A model generated the notes under the pieces. The model saw only the letters and a program-made list of their open reading frames with translations. It was not told where the DNA came from and did not search any database. A DNA stretch of 64,000 nt from Macrotis lagotis (Eukaryota; Chordata; Mammalia; Peramelemorphia; Peramelidae). The stretch lies in contig NC_133666.1 of the NCBI RefSeq assembly GCF_037893015.1, forward strand, positions 162,675,051 to 162,739,050, written 5' to 3'. Each line of letters starts with the position of its first letter. Position 1 is the first letter of the stretch. A program made the translations under genes and the position numbers. This document shows, piece after piece, positions 1-10,824 of the stretch.

Positions 1-905
1 CTGAATATTCACAGCTGAGAACTTGACCATATATGCCCCCAGACCTCCCCAAAAGAAACTGAAGTCATATGCAGTGAACTGCCTCTTTTTTTCTACTTCC
101 TTATCTCACATCACTTAGCGACAGTTTTCCTCATCATTTCTTGCTTTTGGTCTTGAATCAGTCAGTTTGTCAGTTAATAAAGGTTTTTTTTAAGCAATTT
201 CATATTTAAGGCCTAATATCTTTGTGCTTCTAGCATTTAGGATAGTGCAAATAGTAAGAGTTTGATAAATGCTGGTTGGCTTAAGGAAAGGCTAGCAGGA
301 TCTGACCTTTCTTTAAGGAAGATATTGATAATGATTTTAATTGAGCCATATCTGGCAAAGATTACATGACTAGCAAGGCAACATCCAATGAAAACTTTAA
401 GATCAGTGGAGCTACATCTAAACCATCTTAAAAAATAAGTGCCAGCAACTGTCCAACTGAGCAGCAACCAATGGGATATATGAGACAGGTAGTGAGTCTC
501 AGACTGAAGGTCGGAGGTTAAAGAGCTATATAGAATAACATGATAATTACCGCAAGATGATATCAATGGCTTTTTCTTGGAAGGATTCAAGATGCTATTT
601 GTGCACCCCATGTCTGACCCTCCATACACTCTCTATATATTCCTCTTCACTGTATTTTCCATAAATATGTTTCTTAGCTAGTTGTATTCCTTTAGGTATA
701 TACATTTTCATTAGTGTTTTTTGCACATATCTACTGTTCCTCAGATTCTGTATTATTTATAGGGACAATGTTTTCCAGGTTGTGGGACAAAATATTTTTG
801 ATGCTTTTTTTTCTTTTTAAACTAAGCCATTTAATTAAATTTATTTGTGTGAACATGTTGCAACCTTTGGCTTATCATTAAAGGCTAATAATTCCATGTT
901 AGAGA
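1..905. other. Unassigned AT-rich sequence
   Basis: I see no repeat family or gene that I can name here. A 130-codon minus-strand open frame lies at 237-629, but its composition is ordinary, it has no recognisable motif, and the flanks show no splice or promoter context, so I do not call it a gene. Confidence 0.5.
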
Positions 906-1080
906 AACAGCAGGGTACAATGAAAAGAATGTTGGATACATTGTATCCAGTATACAGTCTCAATCATTTATAAATTTGTGGTTCTCAAGCAAGAACATAA
1001 CCTTTTTGGGGCCTCTTTCTCCTCAACTGTAAAATGATGGTGTGGAATTAGATGGTTTTTAATGTCTTTTCCTATTTTAA
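906..1080 (+). repeat. Degenerate MIR/MON1-like SINE
   Basis: The order of elements fits this family: a 'ggtacaatg' head, then the 'cctcaactgtaaaatga' segment near 1021-1037, then a 'gaattagatggt..ttaatgtcttttccta' tail near 1045-1075. It is old and heavily diverged. There is no A-tail or target-site duplication I can see. Confidence 0.5.
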
Positions 1081-1084
1081 AAAT

Positions 1085-1152
1085 ATCATCTAATAGTATG
1101 TTTTAGAAGATGAGAACTTACAAGTTATGAATTCCTCAGATGCAGACCTATA

Positions 1153-1249
<97 letters not shown>

Positions 1250-1860
1250 TGAAGCCAATTCATAAATTCCTTTGAGGTTTCACATGTAGGCATTTTGTCA
1301 CTATTTTCCTCTTCTGAGTTAGTATTTCTATCATTCCTATAAGCATAGCAGCTTTCTATGGTTAGCATTTTTTTCCTTTTCCTTTTTTTCTTTTTGCTCA
1401 TTTTGATAGTGGAACTCTGCTCTTAGAGCACAGGGAAAATGCTGGTTGCTGGGGGTTACAGACCTTGGCTTACTGCTTTGGGGTCTTAAGTGCTCATGAT
1501 TTGTGCCTTACATTAGGGTAGACCCTCTTGCTGCACCAGCATCCCAGGGCTCAAACTTTGCCTGGTTTTAGGACCCACATAACTGGCCTACTGAGCCAGG
1601 ATCTGAATTGGACTTTTGTTAACAACATCCTGCTGGCTTTGCAATTTTCCCACCTACACTGGACTCCTATTTTACTCACTTAAGACAGATATTTAGTGAA
1701 GTTCCTTCAAGGTACCTTGAGTTGAAAAGTTTCTTCACTCTGCTTTTTTGTGGGTTCTGTCACTTTAGGCTCTGTTTAGAGACTTCATTTAATGTTGATT
1801 TGAGGAACTTCTGGGGCAGAACAAAAGAGGGTGACATGAAGCTAACTAGCATGTTCCCAA
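1085..1860 (-). mobile_element. L1 5' end: 5' UTR and start of ORF1
   Basis: Read on the minus strand, an ORF begins at 1401 with a lysine-rich start ([11 protein letters not shown]) followed by [11 protein letters not shown] and [10 protein letters not shown]. These match the start of the plus-strand L1 ORF1 at 2346 (IIESYYADKD and SKESMNWTQ). Upstream, about 1402-1860 resembles the antisense 5' UTR of the better preserved L1 at 61.5-62.2 kb, for example the 'gggttctgtcact' block near 1752. The ORF runs into an (AT)n microsatellite near 1245, which produces an artefactual alternating Ile/Tyr tail. Everything 3' of that point is lost. Confidence 0.65.
1154..1245. repeat. (AT)n microsatellite
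   Basis: About 90 bases of AT dinucleotide, interrupted once by GTGTAC at 1215-1220. It lies inside the minus-strand L1 ORF1 remnant and is probably length-polymorphic. Confidence 0.95.
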
Positions 1861-2345
1861 ATGTTTCCCTACACATCAATGAAGTCTTTACAGAGACATT
1901 AAGGCTACAGATCTCACAAAAAAAAATAAAAACAAGTTTTCAACTGTAGACATTGTATAGGATCTTTAATGGAGGTCTGTTTCTTCAGTAACAAAGGAGA
2001 AGTAAAGCTCATCTAAGGAGGGAAAGTGGGAAAGCCAGTGGAAGGCTTCTATCCCTAGGGCTGCTCAAGTTTCAGCAGCTAGCTAGTAGACTAGCAGGGA
2101 GGGTCCTAGACCCAAAGTCTGTCCCTGGGAACACTGGAGCAATAGATAGGACTGGGTTGGTAACAAACCACTGCTTAGGGAAAGCCTGGACATAAAGGAG
2201 GAAACAAACGTCTTCATGGGCAAGACCTGGTTTGCATAGACAACATATTGACAAGCAATAAGGTAGGGATCAGACCCCAACCCCAGCACAAAAAGCTTTG
2301 GACTATACCTCTTATATACCCCAGGAACAGAGCTCAACAATCAAA

Positions 2346-3365
2346 ATGAACAAAAAACTAAGAGTGCTTATCATAGAAAGCTACTATGCAGATAAAGATA
2401 ATAAAATATAAAAATATTAATAAAAATAAAGATAATAAAAATATCATCTCAAAAGAAGAAGAAAGCAGTGATAAATTACCTACATAGACTCAAAGGAGTC
2501 TATGAATTGGACTCAGATCTAAAATCTCACTGAAGAGCTTAAAAAAGATTTTAAAAAGCAAAAGAGGAGAAGAAAAATAGAGAAAAATAAATAAAAGTAA
2601 ATTTGACCAAAGAAATCAACTCCTTGAAAAGTAAAAATAACTATCTAGAAAAATAATGTAACTCTTTAAAAAAAATAAAATTGACACCCAAATCATCTAA
2701 AAATCAAGTTGACAAATTGGAAAAGGAATGCAATTCAGCAGAAAAGTAAAATTAACCAACTAGAAAAGGAAACACAAAAACTAACTGAAGAAAATTATAC
2801 CCTAAATATTAGAATTGGACATAGTAATCAATGAATCTATGAAACAGCATGATTCCATCAAACAAAATCAAAAGACTAAAACACTGAAGAAAATGTAAAA
2901 TAACTTTAATGAAAAACAATTTGCCTCCAAAATAGATCCAGAAGAGATAATTTACAAATTATTGATCTTCTAGAAAACCTAGACCAAAAAAAGAGCCTGG
3001 AAAATATCCTTCAGGAAATTATCATTGAAAACTGTCCTATTATACTAGATCAAGAAGACCAAATTGCCCATGAAATAATACACACAATACCTCCAGAAAG
3101 AGACCCCAGGATAAAACCTCTAAGGACTATCATAGTCAAATTCCAGAATTCTCAACTAAAGGAGAAAATACTGCAAGCAGCCAGAAAGGAAGCAAACTAA
3201 ATATAAAGGAAGCACAATCAGTATTACACAGGACTTATCAGCTTCAACATTATAGGATCAAATGGCTTGGAATATGATATTTCAGAGGGCAAAGTACCTT
3301 GAATTGTAGCCAAGAACTTACTACCTTGCAAAATTCAGCATATTCTGTGAGAAGAAAATTATTTT
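2346..3365 (+). pseudogene. L1 ORF1 remnant
   Basis: ORF1 encodes the L1 RNA-binding chaperone: a coiled coil, an RRM and a C-terminal domain. The ATG at 2346 opens MNKKLRVLIIESYYADKDNK, and stops follow almost at once. Lys/Glu-rich coiled-coil-like coding is recognisable to about 2900. Conserved RRM/CTD stretches such as a 'GPPERDPRIK'-type segment lie at about 3090-3120, and the 'NFQNSQLKEKILQAARK'-type segment at about 3140-3190. There are many stops and frameshifts, so no product is expected. The start pairs head to head with the minus-strand ORF1 start at 1401. Confidence 0.6.
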
Positions 3366-3473
3366 CAATAAGATAGAGGAATTCCTAAATTTTCTGATAA
3401 AAAGACCAAAGCTGAACAGGAAGTTTGATATTCAAATAGAAGACTCAAAAGATGTATATAAAGGTAATCAGAA

Positions 3474-3620
3474 GGGCAATTAAATGACTCAGTGGATAGA
3501 GCACTAGCCCTTGATTCAGGAGGACCTGAGTTCAAATGTGATCTCAAGACAGTTAATAGTTATCTAGCTATATGACCTTGGGCAAGTCAATTTAACCCCA
3601 ATTGCCTTGGAGGAAAAAAA
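3474..3620 (+). mobile_element. Marsupial tRNA-derived SINE
   Basis: It shows the 'cagtggatagagcact' A-box region, the 'gagttcaaat' B box (about 3530) and the 'gaccttgggcaagtca' segment, and ends in an A-rich tail at 3612-3620. The flanks 'gtaatcagaa' and 'ataaccagaa' may be a decayed target-site duplication. It lies near the 3' end of the L1 ORF1 remnant. Confidence 0.85.
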
Positions 3621-3739
3621 GATAACCAGAAAGAGGGAAAAATGTTAGCCAAGAAGGTAACTCTTGTGAATTATATTTCACTTATGATGGTTAAAGGGTT
3701 AAATATAGTTTGAGGGATTGTATTTAGAGAATATGGGTT

Positions 3740-4095
3740 TAGTTGACTCTTTTTTCATTATTGAGGAAGAAGATCAAAATGACCTCACTATGTTTGAGAT
3801 AAATTATAGAGTGTCTGACTGTGGCTGATCAAACCAATAGAGTTCACAATGCTCTACCACAGGTTTGGCGGAAATATTCAAATGAACATCTGGGTATTTA
3901 TTCTCACATATCTATCTCACATTTCCCTTGAGTTACTTTAATTCTTCCTTGCTCATAGAGCTCAGCACTTTCTCTACTCTATGCTGGATTTTCCTATGCT
4001 AGGGTCTCCCATGCCTTAAAATCAATTCTAAAGTTCTTAAGAGAGATCTTCAGGGTGTCCTATCACTTAGAGTATGTAAGGCTCTATGCATAAAT
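3740..4095 (-). mobile_element. 3' ORF end of a non-L1 non-LTR retrotransposon
   Basis: On the minus strand, 4075 down to about 4016 reads DTLKISLKNFRIDFKAWETL. This is followed by AELYEQGRI-like residues and a degenerate CxxxxxxxxxTCGRA/L..SATVRHS segment near 3880-3810. That is the layout of the C-terminal region of a class of non-LTR polymerases ending in a CPTCGR-F-ARIGL-SH-RTH zinc-finger-like motif. Several stops are present. The clade (RTE, CR1 or another) is not certain. It is inserted antisense into the L1 inter-ORF region. Confidence 0.55.
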
Positions 4096-5139
4096 AAATC
4101 AGGAGTGACCTTGCTTTACTAGATACCTTAGTTAAGGAGGGTTATAGTACAATGGGGCAGAATGTCTGAGTTTACTTAGAAGAAGTAGATTAGAAGTAGA
4201 TTAAGTAGATTAGGAAGAGATCTTGACTTAATCCTTACCTTAGATAAAAGGATTTTAGTACCATGGCTGGAGTGCTAAAGGGACAGAAGGAAAAAGTGTA
4301 CCTGATACTTTGGTTGTAGGGCTATGGATGGAGTACTATAGGGAAGGAAGGAGAGAATATTCTTAGAGGGATTGAACATGAAAGTATAATGAAGATGTAT
4401 TGCTTTGCTTGACACTTTAGTTACAATTAGAGAGAGTTTGGTTGGCAGGAGTGGTATTTAACTTTTCATGAGCTTTGACTCATGAGGATTATATGTCCAT
4501 AGAGAGTAATTGAAAAGGGGGTAAGGTATAAAGTGACTATAATGTGATGTGATTTATGAATCTTGAGAAGTGTATTTCTAATGAGACAGAAGAGGGGAGT
4601 ATACTTAGTTAATATGAGGCAATGCTGCCTATCATTCAGTAAATCAAACAATCTATCAACTTTTGAGAATAGTATTTCTATAAGGACAGATAAGAGGAGT
4701 TTACAAAAGAGTGGGCAAAGAGATTATAAGTACAAGGCAAGCTTAAAATAATAAAAGCATAAAAGAAGAACTATATATAGGAGAAAGTGTGGAGTTAGTT
4801 AGATAAATAGCACTAGGTGAAGACAAACTAAAGTAGAGGGAAAGAAGGGAGGGTGTGAACACTGAGTAAATCCTATTTGATAGATTTGATTAAGAGAGCT
4901 AATAAAGTACATTTTCAATTGGGTTTAAAAATCTATCATACAGGGAAATAGATGTGGGGAAGGGAAAAAAGGGAGGAGAAGGGATTAATAAAATGTGAAG
5001 CAAAGGTAAAAGTGAAAATAAAACTAAAGCTAAACTGTAAAAGAAAAGTTTAAGGGGAAAGGGAGCAAAACATTGGTGAGGAAGAATAAGAAGGAAAAGA
5101 GAAAAGTATAAATGGGGAAAGATAGGATGGAGGTAAATA

Positions 5140-6727
5140 CATAGTTAGTAATTTTAATTGTAAATGTGAATGGAATGAAGTCTCCCATAAACCAGAAGCA
5201 GAGAGAAGAATTATTAAAAACTAGAATCCAACAATAAGCTGTTTACAAGAAACACATTTGAAACAGGGAGAGAAGCACGAATAAAGGCAAAAGGCTGGAA
5301 CAGAATATATTATGCTTCAGTGGAAATAAAATATTCAGGGATGGAAATCCTGGTCTCATCCAAAACAAATAAAAATAGATCCCATTAGAAGGAATAAAGG
5401 AGGAAACTAAATCTTCTTAAAAGGCACCATGGACAATGAAGTTATATTATAATTAACCCCATAGGGAACAAGTGGTTTATCATCCAAAGTCTTACAGGAG
5501 ATGTTGAATGAATTACAAGAAGACATAGACAGCAAATTTTAATAATGGGAATCTTAACCTCACACTCTCATAATAAGATAAAATAAAGAAGGTAATTAAG
5601 AAGGTGAATTAAAATTTTAGAAAGTTTAGACATGATAAAACCCTGGAGAAAAATGGAATAAGGAGAGGAAAAACATGCCTTTTTCTCTGCATTACATAAT
5701 ACCCATAGCAAAACTGACTATGTATTAGGGAAAACTTTGCAATCAAATGCAGAAAGACAGAAATAATAAATGCATGCTTCTCAGGTTGCAATGAAGGAAA
5801 AATTATATGTAATAAAGGACCATGGAAAGATAAACCAAAAATTAATTGGAAACAAATTAACTTAAATTTAAAGAATGAGTGGATCAAAGAACAAATTGTA
5901 GAAATAATGAATCATTTCATCCAAGAAAGTGATAACTATGAGACATCAAACCAAAATTTAAAGTTTGCAGCCAAAGCAGTTTTAAAAGGAAAATTTGAAT
6001 AAAATAGAAAAAGAAGACATCAGTGAATTTGGAATGAAACTAAAAAGCTAGATAAAGAACAAATTAAAGATCCCCAATTAAATACCAAATTAAAAATTCT
6101 GAAAATAAAATAAAAGATTAATTTGAAAACAACCATTAATCTATTAAATAAAACAAAGACTCGGTTTTATGAAAAAGCCAATAAAATAGATACATTTTTG
6201 GTTAATTTGATTAAAACAAAAGAAAAAAAGACAACCAAATTACCAGTCTCAAAAATGGAAAGAGTAAACTTACCATCAATGTGGAAGAAATCAAAGAGAA
6301 AATTCAGAGCTCTTTTGCCAACTGCATGCCAATAAATTTGACAATCTGAGTGAAATGGACGAATATTTCCAAAAATACAAACTACCCAGATAAATAGAAG
6401 AGGAAATAAAATACTTAAATAACCCCATTTCAGAGAAAGGAATTGAAGAAACTATCAATAAACTTCAGATGCAGATAGATTTACAAGTGGAATCTACCAA
6501 ACATTTATGGAGTAGTTAATTCCATTTCTACATAAGCTATTTAAAAAATAGGAAAAGGAGTTCTGTCACATTCTTTTTATAATGGCAAAACAGTGCTGAT
6601 ACCTAAATCAGAAAAAGACAAAACACACAACGAAAATTAAAGACTAATCTCACTAATGGACATTGATTCAACAGTTTTAAATAAAATTTTAACAAAGATT
6701 TTACAACAAATTATTATTAAGAAATCA
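5140..6727 (+). pseudogene. L1 ORF2 remnant: endonuclease and start of RT
   Basis: ORF2 encodes the AP-like endonuclease and reverse transcriptase. A QETHLK-type endonuclease block lies near 5248-5275. An HSKTDYVLGKT segment lies at about 5700-5735, followed by NYETSNQNLKFAAKAVLKGK (about 5935-5990). An intact stretch at 6123-6335 carries KTKTRFYEKANKIDTFLVNL, which is the linker before the RT. RT-like coding with stops continues to 6727. No catalytic FADD region is present because the copy is cut before it. Confidence 0.7.
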
Positions 6728-7433
6728 ACCCAGGCAGAGCCAAGATGGAGGCATGAAAACAGGAATTCCCAGAAACTCATTCCCTCCAAAATTCCAAAAG
6801 CTGTCAAAATCTAGATGGGCAGAACTCACAGAAAGACTGAGTGATACAATTTCCCTGTACAAAACAACTTAAAAGTTCTCTGGGACAGGTCTGTTCCACC
6901 AGGACTGGGGGTTGAAAAAAGCCACAGTGCAACATAGCAGGGCTGGATACCTGGTTCCAGAACAGAGGGCGTGGTTTAAACATCAGAAACAACCAGAAGG
7001 GGTGGTGAGAGAACTCTACTGCACCAGAGTGAGTGCGGAGTGCAGTACAAGCCACAGAGTAAACCCTGCAGGGAGAAACTGCAGCTGGAGTCAGCAGAGC
7101 CACCCAGCATGCCCAGAGCTCTCAGCTCATAGATGGTAAAGGGGTCAGGAGTGACTGCAGAAATGTCTCTGCTCTCCCTGGAGAAGGACTCTGTTTCCCC
7201 ACACACAGATCCAGTTTGCAGTTCGGTCTTTCACACCACCAAGCAGGGACCTTCATCTCAGGGTAGAGAGGAGGGTCTGAAGCTTCTCATAACACCTTAG
7301 AGGAATTAAAATCCCTATGGATTGTCTCAACGCCCCCTGCCCCAAACCTTGGAAGTGTGGTAGATCAGTCATAGGCTGAGGAAATAAGCAAACAACAGAA
7401 AAAGAATCTTCCCATAAAAATTTGTTTGGACCC

Positions 7434-8640
7434 ATGGAAGACCAAAATACATACTCAAGATGATGACAAAATTAAAGCTTCTGTATCCAGTCCCTCCAAG
7501 AGAAATAGAAAATGGGCTCAGGATATGAATGAGCTCAAAAAAAGACCTTGAAAAGCAGTTAAGGGAGGTAGAAGAAAAATTTAGAGGAGAAATAAGAAGG
7601 ATGCAGATAAGTCATAAAAACCAGGTCAGCAACATAGTGAAAGAAATACAAAAAAAAAAAATACAGAAGAAAATATGTTAAAAGCCAGTTTAAGCCAAAT
7701 GGAAAAAGCAAAACAAAAGGCAAACAAGAAGAATACCTTAAAAAAAAAGCAGAATTGGCCTAGAAAAGAAGATAATAAAGCTCTCTGAAGAAAATAACTC
7801 CTTCTTGGGGTGGCTAGGTGCCACAGTGGATAGAGCACTGGTCCTGGAGTCAGGAGTACCTGAGTTCAAATCTGGCCTCAGTCACTTAATAATTACCTAG
7901 CCATGTGGCCTTGGGCAAGCCAATTAATCCCATTGCCTTGCAAAAACTAAAAAAAAAATATAATAATTCCTTCAAATGCAGAATGGAGCTAAAGGAAGCT
8001 GATGATTTTGCAAGAACTCAGGAAGAAATAAAACTGTACCTAAAAAACTTAGAAGAAAATATGAACTATCTCACAGGGAAAAACAACTGACCTTGAAAAC
8101 AGATCTAGAAGAAATAATTTAAAAATTATTGGGCTACCTGAAAGTCATGATTAGGAAAAGAGCCTAGACTTCATTTTTCAAGAAGTAATACAGCAAAATT
8201 GCCCTGAGATCCTAGAAACAGAAGTAAAATAGAAATTGAGACAATCCACCAATCACCTCCTGAAAGAGATCCCAAAAGTAAAACTTCCAGGAATATTATA
8301 GCTAAACTCCAAAACTCCCAAGTCAAAGATAAAAATACTAAAAGCCACCATAAACAAGAAAATTAACTACCCTCATTCTATAGTCAGGTTTACACAGGAT
8401 CTGGCTTCATCTACATTAAGGGCTCATAGGGATTGGAATATAATATCCCAGAACGCAAACTATCTTGCTTTACAACCAAGAATCAACTACTCAGCAAAAA
8501 TGAACAACCTCTTTCAGGGGGAAAATAAGGACTTTCAATGAAACAGACAACTTTCAGATTTTCCTATTGAAACAACCAGAGATGAATAGAAAGCTTGATC
8601 TTCAAGTACAGGACTCAGGTGAACCATAGAAGTGGTGGAA
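7434..8640 (+). pseudogene. L1 ORF1 remnant split by a SINE
   Basis: Coding similarity is clear despite frameshifts: KASVSSPSKRNRKWAQDMNE (about 7475-7530), a Lys/Glu coiled coil through about 7790, the SINE at 7805-7961, then 7968-8088 reading CRMELKEADDFARTQEEIKL. The SPPERDPKSKTSRNIIAKLQ segment of the RNA-binding region lies at about 8255-8310, and NTLSQVYTGSG-like C-terminal residues near 8385. Stops after 8088 and elsewhere rule out a functional product. Confidence 0.65.
7805..7961 (+). mobile_element. Marsupial SINE inserted in L1 ORF1, with target-site duplication
   Basis: A complete tRNA-derived SINE ('gtggatagagcactgg' head, 'gagttcaaatctgg' B box, A-rich tail at 7945-7961). Flanking copies 'aataactccttc' (7793-7804) and 'aataattccttc' (7962-7973) differ at one base and form a 12-base target-site duplication. 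This shows insertion by L1-type retrotransposition into ORF1. Confidence 0.92.
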
Positions 8641-8708
8641 AAGAAGGACTAACTATAAGGAACTTAATGATGTTGAACTGTATGTATTCCTGCATGGGAA
8701 GAAGATAT

Positions 8709-8870
8709 TGATAATAATTCAATGATCTATCACTCTATCACTTAACTAGTTCCAGGCAGTTTTGATGACTGCTACTTTTTGGTATAGTTTTAGTTCTGCA
8801 GTGGCTTTCTGTACATTTTTTAAAATAAATGCCCTTGATATGCTTGACTTTTTCAATATTCAATATTGAA
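8709..8870 (-). mobile_element. Inverted L1 ORF2 segment (twin-priming-like)
   Basis: The complement carries 'gaactaaaactata' and 'gcagtcatcaaaactgcctg', which match the plus-strand ORF2 near 32570-32610. The inverted block ends at the ORF2 position 'ggatcattgga'. The plus-strand L1 resumes at 8871 with 'ttaggata', the next bases of ORF2. A 12-base palindrome, 'ttcaatattgaa', sits at the junction (8859-8870). Confidence 0.7.
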
Positions 8871-9203
8871 TTAGGATAGGTAGAAAAGAAACAGTGGTAA
8901 ATGTTTATAGAAATCTATTGTTTGACAAACCCAAAGACATTAGCTTCTGGGATAAGAACTCTATTTGACAAAAACTGATGGGCAAACTGGAAAATAGTAT
9001 GACTTGAACTCTACACCAAACTAAGGTCAAAATAGGTATAGAATTTGCATATAGACAAATTAACAAATCAAGAAATTCTCTGCCAGATCTATGGAAAGGG
9101 GAGAAATTTATGACCAAATGAAATAGACTATATTATAAAATGTAAAACTGATGATTTTGAGTATATTAAATTGAAAAGTTTTGTTGTTTTTTTTTTTTTT
9201 ACT

Positions 9204-9336
9204 GAGGGTAGTTAGATGGAGTGGTGGACCACCCCTGGAGTCAGGAAGATCTGAGTTCAAATCCAGACTCAGACAATAATTGCCTAGCTGTTTGACCCTG
9301 AGCAAGCCACTTAATCCCATTGCCTTATATAAAAAA
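9204..9336 (+). mobile_element. Marsupial SINE in L1 ORF2
   Basis: Shows 'cccctggagtcaggaagatct', the 'gagttcaaatcc' B box and 'gagcaagccacttaatcccat'. It follows an internal T-rich run and ends in a short A-rich tail. The flanks 'ttgaaaagttttg' and 'ttaaaaaagattttg' are compatible with a decayed target-site duplication. Confidence 0.85.
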
Positions 9337-9889
9337 GCATTAAAAAAGATTTTGCACTAAGAAAACTAGTGCTGCTGAGATTAGAAGGAAAACAGAAAGC
9401 TAGAAACAATTTTCACTCTTAAGGGTTCTGATAAAACTCTTATTTCTAAAATATATAGAGAACTGGATGAAATTTGTAAGGCTACAGGTCATTCTTCAAT
9501 TGATAAATGTTCAAAGGATATGAACAGGATATGAATTTCTTCATTCTTCTGAATGAAGAAATTAAAGTTATGTATCATCAGATGATACAATGCTTCAAAT
9601 CATTATTGACTAGAGAAATACAAATTAAAATAACTTTGAGGTACCATCTCACATCTATCATTTTGGTTAAGATGACAAAAATAGAAAACAATAAGTATGA
9701 GAGGAGTGGGATATTAATGCATTGTTGATGAAGTTGTGAATTAATCCAAACATTCTAGAGAGCAAAATGGAACAGTTCCCAAAGAGTAATAAAATGGATC
9801 ACACACCTTTGACCCAACAAGACGAATACTAGGTCCATATGCAGAAGAAATCATAAAGTCCCACATGTTTCAAAATATTTATAGCAACT

Positions 9890-10073
9890 CTTTTTTTGTT
9901 TTGGGTTTTTTTTAAGTTTTGTTTTTGTTTTGTATTTGCAAGGCATTGAGTGTGGTTAAGTGACTTGCCCTAGGTCACACAGCTAGGCAATTATTGTGTC
10001 TGAAGCTGAATTTGAATTCAGCTCCTTCTGACTCCAGGGCCAATGCTCTAGCCACTGTGCCCCTAGCTGACCC
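9890..10073 (-). mobile_element. Marsupial SINE, antisense, in L1 ORF2
   Basis: A reverse-complement SINE: a T-rich tail at 9891-9935, then 'ggttaagtgacttgccct', 'gaatttgaattcagctcctt' and 'cagggccaatgctctagcca'. The flanks 'tagcaact' at 9882-9889 and 10074-10081 are the core of the target-site duplication. Confidence 0.88.
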
Positions 10074-10795
10074 TAGCAACTATTTTTGTAATGGTAAAAA
10101 TTTGGAAATTGAATGATTGAACAATTTTTAGTATATAAATATTATAGAGTACTATTTTTTTATAACAAACTGTGAATGGTTAAACTCTAGAGACACATCA
10201 AAAAATCACACAAAATGATTTTGAATGAAGGAAGCAGAATCAAGAGAACTTTGTACACTTTAGCAACAACAATGTAAGTTGATCTCATATGATGGATGAG
10301 ATTCAGAGAACTAGGATGACTCTGACAGGGCCATACACATTCTTATAAAAAACAAACAAACAAGCAAAACAACAAAACCACAGAATCTGAATGATCACCA
10401 TAGTTCACTTTTTAATAATTTCTCTTATTTTTTCCTTCCTATCCTATGTTTTTTTTCATTTCCCTTAGTCCTAATTTCTCATACACAAATGACTAATATA
10501 TAAATATGTCAAACACAAATGCACACATCCAATTTCACTAGACTATTCCCCACTGAGAGGATGGGAGGGGGAAGGAAGGGTGGAAGAAAATTTTATAGCA
10601 TAAATATGCAAGTTAATGAATTTTGAAAAGTTTTCATAATATCTCATTGGAAAAAATAAAATAAAATACTAATAAAAAATAAAATTGATTTCGGGAAAAG
10701 GTCCAGGAATGTCCTACCTTCCTACCCCCACATATCAAGATGTCCCCTAAACTTTTGTAGTTACATGACAGGAAAATATATTCCCCTGGATACTG

Positions 10796-10820
10796 CATCA
10801 TCATCATCATCATCATCATC
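10796..10820. repeat. (CAT)n microsatellite
   Basis: About eight tandem CAT/TCA triplets directly 5' of an antisense MIR-like segment. Confidence 0.95.
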
Positions 10821-10824
10821 TTGC

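Larger units (their letters stand above)
1960..6727 (+). mobile_element. Old L1 copy, 5' UTR to mid ORF2, with nested insertions
   Basis: A plus-strand L1 reads as 5' UTR (about 1960-2345), ORF1 (2346-3365), purine-rich inter-ORF sequence (about 4100-5130) and the first part of ORF2 (about 5140-6727). It is interrupted by a SINE at 3474-3620 and an inverted non-LTR fragment at 3740-4095. The copy ends abruptly at 6727, where a new L1 5' end starts. All reading frames are broken. Confidence 0.7.
6728..8708 (+). mobile_element. L1 5' half: full 5' UTR, ORF1, start of the inter-ORF region
   Basis: It begins with 'ggcagagccaagatgg' at about 6733, the typical L1 5' terminus, directly abutting the broken ORF2 of the preceding L1. 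The 5' UTR is about 6728-7433 and ORF1 remnants follow to about 8640. Sequence then stops after the 'cctgcatgggaagaagatattgataata' region (split here for length) at about 8708, where an inverted ORF2 fragment starts. This 5' half has no 3' half of its own, so it was cut by a later insertion or deletion. Confidence 0.7.
8871..10660 (+). mobile_element. L1 3' half: ORF2 C-terminus and 3' UTR
   Basis: Plus-strand ORF2 C-terminal coding is recognisable. FDKPKDISFWDKNS-like residues lie at about 8921-8965. REIQIKITLRYHLTSI at about 9613-9660 matches the conserved L1 segment EMQIKTTLRYHLTP. FDPTRRILG-like residues lie near 9810. The 3' UTR follows from about 10200 with the 'ggatgggagggggaaggaaggg' type G-rich block at about 10560-10581, and the element ends in an A-rich tail near 10645-10680. 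Two SINEs (9204-9336 and 9890-10073) interrupt it. Confidence 0.75.

Noticed and set aside
237-629. 130-codon open frame on the minus strand as a possible gene
   Set aside because: No motif, no homology I can recognise, and no promoter or splice context; such lengths occur by chance in 64 kb.
1090-1401. Protein with an alternating Ile/Tyr tail
   Set aside because: The tail is a translated (AT)n microsatellite; only the first about 50 codons are L1 ORF1.
3474-3620. SINE heads with A/B boxes as tRNA genes
   Set aside because: No cloverleaf can be folded and the sequence continues into the common SINE tail; the same holds for the other SINE copies.
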